Shown here one piece after another: positions 1-8,620 of a stretch of 18,870 nt of DNA (position 1 is the first letter of the stretch; each line of letters opens with the position of its first letter). Below the pieces are notes generated by a model. That model was not told the DNA's origin. It saw only the letters and a list, made by a program, of their open reading frames with translations, and ran no database searches. The translations under genes and the position numbers were made by a program. Source of the DNA: Ectocarpus siliculosus (Eukaryota; Sar; Phaeophyceae; Ectocarpales; Ectocarpaceae); the NCBI GenBank assembly GCA_000310025.1, contig FN649734.1, positions 221,551 to 240,420 on the forward strand. The letters are read 5' to 3'.

Positions 1-82
1 GTGTTGGAGTTTTAGTAGGGTTGTTTTTAAAAGGGGGATTTGAGGGGGGTTTAAAAAAAGTGTTTTTTTTTTTTTTGTGTGT

Positions 83-114
83 GGGGGAAAGGGGGGGGGG
101 TGGGGGGGGGGGGG
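83..114. repeat. G-rich homopolymer tract
   Basis: G runs of 5, 10 and 13 bases are broken by AAA and a single T. They follow T runs at 62-76. The tract is near the window edge and is compatible with intron sequence or assembly error. Confidence 0.9.
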
Positions 115-464
115 TGAGAGTGCTTGCCGAGGACACAGTGCATGCTTGGCGTCAATACCTCAGTAAAGTTGCTACTTTGATGGGGGTTACCCCAAGTACA
201 CGGGAAACAAGACAGCACACCGTAAAATGGACATATGATAAGGAAAAATGGGGCGTTGGGTGAGAACGGCAGAACAAAGAATCGACACATGATTGAAACG
301 AACGAACATGGTTTCGCCGTCGAAATGTCCTAGACGGACAGGGAACAGCAGCCCATAGAGCCTTGATTAGATATCGTCCATTAAACAAAGAGCGATGTAG
401 CCATGAAACCATACCGCACGGAACCAACACGGAACCAACACGTAGCGCTGGCTTTACACGACAA

Positions 465-484
465 CCCCCCCCCCCCCCCCCCCC
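465..484. repeat. Poly-C run (20 C)
   Basis: An uninterrupted run of C lies within the presumed last intron of the minus-strand gene, where it reads as poly-G. The length is prone to sequencing error. It could pair with the G runs at 91-114 or form a four-stranded G structure. Confidence 0.95.
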
Positions 485-551
485 ATCCCGAGCTCGTCAA
501 GCCCAAAGAAGCTAACAACAGCAGCAACAACATAAGTAACCAACAACTCAC

Positions 552-2096
552 CTAGAATCCTGCACGCCTTCTTGAAGCTCTTCTCCATCTTGAGCATGCC
601 CTCCGGGTTTCCCCCCTTCTCCCCGCCTCCCTCCTCCTCGGCGCAACCATCGCTCTCGGCGGCGACAAGCAGCGAAGAGCGGGCAGACGAACAACGAGAA
701 CGGGCAGGAGTACTATTAATAGTTCCTTTCCCTCCTCCATCGTCAGGAGCAGCTTCCTCTTCCTCCTCCTCCGCGGCCGCCTGCTGCAGCAAGCTCCTGA
801 GGCTGCCCGTGCTCATTCCCCCGGCGCTGCTGGCGCGGAGCCCCCCCGCCGCCGCCCTCCCGGCGGTGGAGTACCTGATGGCCGCCTTGCGCAGGACCTC
901 GATCGCCTCTTCTGGTGTGTACTCGCTCTCGGCGTCGCTGTCGCCGTACCCATCGCCGTACCCCTCCGTGCACCCGAAGTCTGCCCAGACGCCGCCCGCC
1001 CCGGCGCCCTCGCCGACTTTGCTCCCTGCCGCCGCCGCATCGCCGCTTTGTGATGACGGAGCACCCGCGGCGGACGGTTCTGCTTCCGCTGTCGCCGTTG
1101 TCGGTACGGCAGCCATGGGCATTTCTTCGTCGTCGAACTTGGTGAAAATGTCGTCCTCCTCCCTTTCGTCATCGTTATCGTTGTCGTTGTCGTTGTCAGA
1201 CTCGTAGTCACTGCTGGCGTTGCTGCTGCCGCCGCCGCCGCCGCCGCCGCCCCCGCACTGATTGTCCGAGGCAGCGGACTCGTCATCACCACCACCCTTG
1301 ATGCTGCTGGCGCGGCTGCGGCTGCAACTGTCGCGGGCCGGGAGCTGCTGCTGATGCTGGTGGTGGTGGTGGTGGTCACCGCTGTGCTGCTCCTCTTCTT
1401 CTTCCTCCACCTCCTCGGGACTGCTGTCTTCAAGCGGGGGGGCGTTGTCGGCGTTGTCGGCGTTGTCGGCGGCAACGGCTGCGGGCGTGGAGGCGGTGGT
1501 AGCATCGTCCGAGCCATCTTCCTCTCCTGCAGCAGCTGGGTTGGGGTCCGTCACCACCGTCCCCGCCGCCTCTGCCACCGCCTCCTCCGTGGGGACCTCC
1601 TCTACCACCACCTGCTGCTGATCCTGGCCCCTTTCCTCCATCGCATCGACCACCTCTACCACCACCTGCTGATCCTGTCCCCCTTCCTCCTCGCTCTTCT
1701 TCTCGATGGCACGGGCCCGCTCTTCCACCTGGTCTCCTTCCCTCGGCAAGACCTCGCACGCCGAGTCCCCGCAGGCGCGGGCGCCGATGCTCATCGGCAG
1801 AACTTCGCACGCCGAGTCGCGGGCACCACCCTCACCGCCCTTGCCATCCAGGCTGCTGCTGCTGCTGCTGCTGCGGTGACCCTCTCGCTTGGTGGCGGGC
1901 ATGTCTTCGTCGAGGTCGTTCTCCTCCTCTTCCTCGAGGTCATAATCCCCCGGAACGCGCATGCTGCTGTCGCCGCGGACGCTGGTGCTGTCGCCGCGGA
2001 TGCTGCTGCCGCCGGGCATGCTGCTGAACTCGCTTCGCATCTCGACGTCGTCCGGCGACCACACCCACACCTCCTCGTCAGAGTCATCTTCATCGT

Positions 2097-2127
<31 letters not shown>

Positions 2128-2864
2128 AGCAGCGCCTTGCTCGCCTCCCCGGTAATCGTTGTCTCCTCCACCGACGGGGTCTTCTTCGTGGCCACCCGTT
2201 CGTTTGGCGGGGTCCGAAGCTTGTTCTTTTTCTCCGGACCGTTCGGGTCTGATGCCGTCATCGGGTCTGATGCCGTCATCGTCGTCGTGGTAGTTGTGGG
2301 CGTTGTTGTCGTTGTCGTTGTTGTTGTTGCTGCCGTTCGAGCGGAAAGCGGTAGAAGACAAGGACGACCGTTCCGACTCGTCCTCCGCCTCCCCCTCGAT
2401 GATCGCGCTCATCACGTCCACCATCATGCCCTCCTCCTCGTCGTCCTCGTCGAAGTCGGAGAACTCGTAGCCCTCACCACCACCACCACCACCACCACCT
2501 TCCTCCTCATACCGCGGCTCCTCCTCTCCCTCGCCGCCGCCCTTCTCCTCCTCTTCCTCTTCCTCCTCCTCCATGCGCAGCAGCGACGACGCCGACGACA
2601 GCGCATCTCCGTCGCCCACAGGCTCGCCTCCCACCACTACAGGCCCGGCACCGAGGGCCGCCGCCAGCGCCGTCCTAGCCTCTTCCTCGGCCGCCGCCGC
2701 CGCCGCCTCCGTCAGCACCTCCGGGTTCGTGTCGGGCACCGCGAGGGCCGCTACGCCTCTGGCCAAGAACTGCCACAGCCCGTTGCCACCGCCGCCGCCC
2801 GAGCCTGCCTCCTCCTCCTGAGGTGGTGTGTCGTCGACGAGAGCTTTCGCGGCCGGGAGTTCGC
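552..2864 (-). CDS. Exon 2 of the acidic unknown protein
   Basis: This internal exon of 2313 bases encodes 770 codons plus split ends. The open frame extends upstream to a TTG at 2877, but there is no ATG, and the CAG at 2867-2865 is a good splice acceptor, so the exon most likely starts at 2864. It encodes Glu-rich, Asp-rich, Gly-rich and Ser-rich blocks, including a run of alternating Asp-Asn. Several short peptides are repeated in tandem. The 3' junction reads CTAG/GTGAGT. Reading through it gives only a short hydrophobic tail and then poly-Gly from the C-run, which is unlikely to be real coding sequence. Confidence 0.75.
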
Positions 2865-4425
2865 CTGGGTGGTGCAAAGTTGGTTGTTTGGGGAGAGGGA
2901 GGGGAACATGAGTAAGTCATTGGGAGAGACGCGGGGTGGGTAACGAACAACTTGTGTGCATTGGTTCACCATCGTAATATGCGGTGTAAGGTTAGAAGAA
3001 GATGCGGTGTAAGGTAGAGGGTTTTGGTGCTATTTCCCATTCGGCGGAATACCGACGCAACTCCATGTCAATGTCCCACCGGACGTGATTTGATGGATTA
3101 TTTTTATTTGTTGATGGCTTTCCAACACAAAAGGGGGGTGACATGAAACTGTGTAGGGCATTCGGAAAACAGCAACGAACAATGAACCAAGGAGAACAAT
3201 AACATCACCGTTCCTTCCAACAGTCCAACTGCTACCTCTTTGGCTCTGCTCTAAACGGCGCTGCTGTTGTTGTTTGTTTGTTGTTACAATATCGCCATCA
3301 TTGTCGTTGCCGTTGTCATTTTTTTTGTCTCTTCTTAATAGAGAACATGCGCATGAGGCAAAGGTAATTCGAGCAAAACTTAGGGTTGAATACGTGTGGG
3401 GTTGGTCGCTACACCACGACTCAAGATATCTATCTATTCATCACACCTGCTGCGCCGGCGGGTTCGTTGTCGTCGCCCTCAGTCATTGCCGCCCGCCACG
3501 GCGACCACAGCTGCAGAGGACGCGGCTGCGGCAGCGCTTTGCTGCGAGTGTTGCCGCCGCCGCCGCCGCCGCCATCGCCGCCTTGTGTGTTCCTCCTCTG
3601 GTCCAACGCAGCACCAGCAGCGGGCGAAAGCGACGACGAGCGAGCCGTGCCCGCCACCCGCGCGATGCCCGCCTGGAGAAGCAAGTCCGCCTCCCTCCGC
3701 TGCTTCCTCCTCTCTTGCTCCTCCTCCGTCTCCTGCTGCTGGTCGGCCGGGATACTACTCCCTGAGGCTGCTTCGTCGCTACCGGTGGGAGACGGAGGAT
3801 TCGATCTACTCTCCGCCGTCGAGATGATCCTGGTCGGGACGCCGAGCAACTGGGCGGCGGCGGCGTAGTCCTGACGGAGTTGCCCCTCTGCCGCCGCCGG
3901 GCTGACGGCGTTGTTGCTGTTGTTGTCGTTAGCGCCGGAAGGATGGTGGCAGAGGGCAGCCCAGTCGGATCCCGAGCTGTTGTTGGACTGCGAGCCGTTC
4001 TCGACGGCGCTCGAGGAGCTGCTGTCACCATCGACGTCGTTATGATCGTCGGCGACGGCGGTGGCGGCGTCGGCAGCGGAGCTAGCGGCGGACGACATGG
4101 GCGAGTTGAAGACGACGATGGTCGGGGGCGGCTTGTCGATGGCGGCGGCGGCGGCGGCGGCGGTGTGCGCGGAGGGGCAGACCAGCGGCGGGGGCCGGTG
4201 GCGCCCGGAGCCCGCCACTGTGAGCTTGGACGTGTCGCGGTCCGTACCGTTAGCCCGCGCGCAACCCGGCGATGTCGGGGTCATCCCGGGGCCGGTAGCG
4301 GTGGCGTCCGGTCCTGATGATAGTCCCGGCGCTCCCAGCTTCTGGTGCTCCTGCTGGGTGGTCTTGTTTTTGTCTTGAGGACGTGGCAGCAGGCGTGGCC
4401 AACGCGGGTCCTTCGATGATGCCAT
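552..4425 (-). CDS. Large acidic, low-complexity protein of unknown family (two exons seen, 3' end missing)
   Basis: I do not recognise this gene. Exon 1 (4425-3447) starts at an ATG with G at -3 and G at +4. It ends at a CAG/GTGTGA donor after 326 codons plus one base. Exon 2 (2864-552) follows a CAG acceptor behind a C/T-rich stretch and supplies the two bases that complete a Gly codon, so the frames agree exactly. At least 1097 residues result. The protein is mostly disordered, with poly-Ala, poly-Gly, poly-Ser and long Asp/Glu runs. A charged helix (about 235-250, ERRKQRREADLLLQAG) and two short helical stretches near 975-990 (EEAIEVLRKAAIRY) and 1087-1097 (KMEKSFKKACRIL) are the only parts that look ordered. 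Exon 2 ends at a strong GTGAGT donor, so coding continues downstream. Strong acidity suggests a nuclear or chromatin-associated protein, but this is a guess. Confidence 0.72.
2865..3446 (-). other. Intron 1 of the acidic-protein gene
   Basis: This is 582 bases, GT at 3446-3445 and AG at 2866-2865, in phase 1. The acceptor is preceded by C/T-rich sequence on the minus strand. It is much less GC-rich than the flanking exons. I see no other gene in it. Confidence 0.7.
3447..4425 (-). CDS. Exon 1 of the acidic unknown protein
   Basis: The exon has 326 codons plus one base. It opens MASSKDPRWPRLLPRPQ, has poly-Ala at about 89-95, Ser runs at 135-139 and a Gly run at 284-291. The open frame runs on only five codons past the donor before a stop, which supports splicing at 3447/3446. 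A more conserved-looking patch is QLRQDYAAAAQLLGVPTRI at about 182-200. The ATG context is good and no in-frame ATG is visible further upstream. Confidence 0.75.
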
Positions 4426-4886
4426 CTCTGACCTTTTTAGGTCTAGCCTAGCCTTGTTCCTGCCAGGTCACTATTTAGTCTACCGTTACACGGAAACAGG
4501 GCAGGCGCGGCAAATAACAAGGAAGGGGGTTGTTGTTGTTGTTGGTGGTGGTGTTGTTGTTGTCTTCACATTAAAAACCGTTCCGATCTCTCTCTACCCA
4601 GTACCTTAGCATGTCCGTACTGATCCAACACTCGACGCGGTCGATTCCCATGGTCACAGGTTAACTTACCGTAAAGAGGTACACTCAAATAAACTGGCCC
4701 CGAGGGGTCCGCAAGTCAATAGAAATCATCGACAGATATTCTGGAGTCCTCCACTCCCTCTGCGCGCTATGCGAGGTATCAACTGAGACTAGGAGTCACT
4801 ATCACGGGCCGGAGAGAAAGAGGTACACCCCCTTGGTTCAATCTTGGTACTTCACAACGCAAGCAGAGACAAGGCCATCTGGCACA

Positions 4887-4949
4887 GAAAAAGAGAGAAA
4901 AAAAAAGAGAGAAAAAGAGAAAACCGAGAAACCGGAGAAAAAAAAAAAT
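4887..4949. repeat. Purine-rich A/G tract
   Basis: Low-complexity GAGAAA/GAAAA repeats cover nearly all of the segment. It generates spurious Lys/Glu-rich and Phe/Ser-rich frames on the two strands. Confidence 0.8.
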
Positions 4950-6090
4950 GAGAGTGGATGGACGTACATGTTACTGCTGCTTGGTGATGCGACACACATT
5001 GCCCTAGGGATCTCTGTTGATACCCACTTGCGCATCTAGCCAACCAAAACAACACGGTGGATTGTTATTGGGAAAGCTCTGTAACATGTAGGGCTAACGT
5101 GGTGGTGGGTACAGGATTCGATCTTCCGGTACAAGCCGAGTCTACAATACAGTAGCGTACGGTGGAATGTACAGCATGTTGTCGCACCAACATCTCTTTC
5201 AAATTCCCTTCGAAAAAAAACAGGGGGTAGTCTAGTCCTGATGGCGCAGAGCACGGCAATGCATTGCGGGTAAAGTGTACGGGACACAAGCAGTCACCGC
5301 ACATCGTGCTGCGAGAGAGCGTGGGTTGGTGTAGTCAGCGCTACGTTCCGTCGTTGTTCTAGTCTACATCCCGTTGCCAGCCCGTTGTGCAATTCTTTCA
5401 AGCGTTTGTTGGAGTCGGATCAAAACAGCAGTCATCCCCCCCACGCTTCCCCATCAAAATCGAAAAACTGCGGCATGCTGAGGATGCCACACCGGTCGCT
5501 CACTCACCGGCTGAGATGGCGGCAGGTAGATGATAGTCCAGCGGCCGTGCTCTGTCTGTCTTCCCTCCTTCTCAAATCGACACCTCCGATTGCTGTGGTA
5601 GTTTGCGAAAATGATGCTCGGATCCACACCGTACTCCCTCTCTCTCTCGAAAGCTGGCCCTCGCTGTGTTGCTGCAACAGCGGAGAATTCCTCTCTTGTT
5701 GGGCGTGGCTACTGCGTGCGGGGCGTGGGGTGGTAGGCTGCTAATCTGGCGTGGTGTGTGGGTGGGTGGGTGTGTGAGCTCGTGCTGCTGTGTGCGTTGT
5801 GTGTCTCTGTGGCTGTTGCCCCGTCCCTGCCGGAAAAATTATTTTTTTGCTCACCGGTTCACGAGGGTCCCAACATTTTTTTTTTCGGGAGAGGGGGGGG
5901 GGTTGATACGATCGCATGAAAAAATGCAAAGTGGCGTTTTTACACCAAAAAGGAAACACATGAGAGAGGCAGCGCTTCCCCTTCAACAGCAGTACAACCA
6001 GCACCCAGAAGGAAAGTGGTACTCTTTTCACTGCCCTTCGGAGACATCGGGACAAGGAGAAGCGGTGGGAACGTGGAGAAACTCTGTGTG

Positions 6091-6091
<1 letters not shown>

Positions 6092-6157
<66 letters not shown>
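6092..6157. repeat. (CT)n microsatellite
   Basis: A nearly perfect CT dinucleotide repeat of about 66 bases lies some 480 bases upstream of the putative first ATG of the zeta-type kinase gene. CT/GA tracts are common in promoters and 5' leaders of many eukaryotes, but a regulatory role here is only inferred. Confidence 0.95.
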
Positions 6158-6161
<4 letters not shown>

Positions 6162-6638
6162 GGCAGTCGGCAGTCTGCCTGTCTCCGTTTTTTTTTTCGT
6201 CCAGCGCGTTCTGAGAGTACATCGCATGCGACGCGATCAGCGAGGCACATTGCGCGAATTACTGCCGGCGCCAAGCCCACCGAGAGAAAAGAAAGCCAGC
6301 ATTGAGAAGGAGAAGGCCGCAGCTGGACTAAGGTGCCAGGCGAGCAGTAGCAGCTGTTGGTTGCCAAAGGTGAAATCAAGCTTGATTCTTTAGCTTGATT
6401 TTTTCCCTTTTTTCAATACAGTCCCGCCATATCCGTGAGAGTTTTCGTGTTCGTGAAGAAGTGTTCTACTTCAAAGGACATACGTACGTACGCGTGTCGG
6501 CAAGGCCGGCGGTGTCCACGTGTGAAGGGCAAACCGCGGATTATAGGAGAGCCGAGATTTGCGGGCATGGGTGCCATCGCCTGCGGCTTTACAACCTCGC
6601 GCTAGTGTTTGCTTTCGCAAATTGTCGAGAGTAACACG

Positions 6639-6752
6639 ATGCACGGCAGCAGCAGCGGCAGCAGCAGCAGGCGCAGAGCGAGACTTCAACGACAGCAGCA
6701 GGAGGAACGGCGACGGTTGGCAGTGCTGGGGCTGCATTCAGAGTTTTCAGAG
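6639..6752 (+). CDS. Putative first exon of the zeta-type kinase gene
   Basis: An ATG with A at -3 opens 38 codons that end in phase 0 at a consensus donor AGAG/GTGAGT. The peptide is Ser/Gly-rich and then strongly basic, with RRRARLQRQQQEERRRLAVL forming a likely amphipathic helix. The phase allows direct joining to an acceptor at 8625 or 8697 of the next exon. No conserved motif ties it to the kinase, so it could belong to another transcript. Confidence 0.45.
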
Positions 6753-8478
6753 GTGAGTTTTTTTGTTTTGAACATAGCGAGAATAGCGCACTTGTTGGGT
6801 GCTTAGGCGATACAGCTGTATTTGTGTGGCTATCTTGGTGGCCCTTGCTTGATGGACGATGAGCCAGAGATACAGTAGTCTACCCAGCAAAATTGATTAA
6901 GCAAACATATGGGATAAAGTATCCAATCCGTTCTTTGGGGTTAAATTTTGCGTAGGTGGTCCGCCAGCGAGTAGGCTTGGCGCCGATGGGCCGATTGTAG
7001 CTAACCAGCTAGCCCTTTGGCTCATCACGCTTCTCGGGCAGCGGGGCGAGGCGATTGGGCGATATTGTTGCTGTAGACCACTCGAACTTGTTACTTCTTC
7101 TATTCAATAGGAGTGGAAGGCAATGAGAACGGCAGCTCCTCCACACAGCTTTCGTCTCATCGTCTTGTTGTTGTTTCTTGATCTTCAAGACGATCATAGA
7201 TACCATGAAGCTCTGCAGCAGTGTTCCGCCTTTTTTCTAAGTCCGGATTTTGAAGCCGACCGGGGTCGATGTCTGGAGGTTGGGCCTCAAAACCCCCATA
7301 CAAACGTAACACGCTGTATCGGGAAATAGATGAGCATCGCAGAGATCCGCGTCCTGATGCCCTAACAACTGAAAAGCATTGTGAGTGCGGTATATAGCAC
7401 AGCCGATGGTCATCTACTTTGTATCCGTTACAAACGCTCTAATGGCACCCTCACATTCTACTCACCTTTTCGACGGGCGGTCCATCTGCCTGCTGCTGCC
7501 GTGACATTTGGGAGGACCCTATCTCTTGGACCGGAGAGCTATTGAGTTTCTGTGCTCTAAGACTGCCGTTGCTTACTACCAGTGCAGTACAATTTTGCAT
7601 ATGCATACGACCACTGAAAGACTGCCCGAACGAGATACTGTATTTTGTACCACAGCTGTATTGTAGTCGAAGAGGATGTGTTGGAAGTCTTCGCAGCAGT
7701 GGTCTGGGAAGAAAGCCTTCTGTATTCTGGGCTTATTTTAGTCTCTGTTAGCCTATACACACTGGTAATCATAACAACACCTACTTTAGGTACTTGCAGC
7801 AAAAATTTACACATCTTGTCCTGCAGTTCTCTGCTTGGTCACTCTTTTACGCAGGATATCATGGTACGTGTGATGAGATTGTAGTCCACAGGTGTGTTCG
7901 GGCTGGACTACGACGTACCAGACTACTGCTGTATGGTACTGACTGCTGTACGTTGAACCGCTGTTGCGTCGCTCATGTCATGCCGGTTTACTGAGTAATT
8001 ATTATTATTAATAATAGTTTTCGACGCACCCTGATCCTTCTCTCACTTGGTGGTCTCGCCAGCGAACTTTCACCGTTTTTTTCTTGCACACATCATGTGC
8101 CGTCTGCTGCCGGATGCGAAAGCTACTCTTTGTCTTCTCCTGAGAAGAGAAAGAGAACTTCTTGCTTTTGCGAGGCGCAGGCAAGAGCCGACCGACAGAG
8201 ACCCCATTGGCGAACTGCTCGCGTGTCTTGCCCTGGAGAGAGGAATGTTTTTGAGCCACACCAAATGTTTTTCTGCTGTGTTCTTGTGTGTGTTGTGCCC
8301 TGTGTTTTGTTCTAATTAAGTCAGAAAAGATGTTCATTTATACCCATACATCTGTAAGTCCCGAGGGTATTTGTCCTGTTTATGCATGTTGTATGGCCAA
8401 CCTGCACTCGTACGATTCTCCGAGCAGCACACAGCGATATCTCCCGCGTGGGTAACAGGCTCAACACGGACTTTTTGT

Positions 8479-8513
<35 letters not shown>

Positions 8514-8525
8514 GTCTCTCTGTCT

Positions 8526-8620
<95 letters not shown>

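Larger units (their letters stand above)
1..551 (-). other. Intron and/or 3' part of the acidic-protein gene; extreme homopolymers
   Basis: This stretch follows the donor at 551. It has a 20-base C run (465-484) and G runs of 10 and 13 bases (91-114), plus T runs. One possible terminal exon on the minus strand is 329-187: a C/T-rich tract ending in TAG precedes it, and it would complete the split Gly codon and stop at TAA (189-187) after about 46 residues. It has no recognisable homology, so it is only a candidate. The poorly mixed sequence at 1-120 could be a contig edge of low quality. Confidence 0.4.
4426..6638. other. Intergenic region between divergent genes
   Basis: This holds the presumed 5' regions of the minus-strand acidic-protein gene and the plus-strand zeta-type kinase gene. 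It contains a TTG/GGT tract at about 4530-4562, a purine-rich A/G tract at 4887-4949 and a CT repeat at 6092-6157. No convincing exon is seen. The plus-strand open frame around 5385-5744 starts at TTG and resembles no protein family. No TATA box could be assigned with confidence. Confidence 0.5.

Noticed and set aside
2865-2877. TTG at 2877 as the start of the acidic protein
   Set aside because: TTG is not a normal start in a eukaryotic nuclear gene. A good CAG acceptor lies just inside and its phase matches the upstream ATG exon.
1354-2943. Plus-strand open frame of 529 codons
   Set aside because: It is antisense to the acidic exon. Its Val/Leu/His-rich runs are the complement of Asp/Glu/Gln codons, it starts without a supported transcript context and has no splice or family support.
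5385-5744. Plus-strand open frame of 119 codons
   Set aside because: Starts at TTG, resembles no known protein, and lacks clear splice sites.
5741-6379. Open frames over the CT repeat on both strands
   Set aside because: Their length comes from the repeat (Ser-Leu or Arg-Glu). No start context, splice support or family similarity.
7010-7050. Resemblance to the 5' end of U2 snRNA (CTTCTCGG near CCCTTTGGCT)
   Set aside because: The two blocks are in the wrong order and the match is short; no downstream snRNA features follow.
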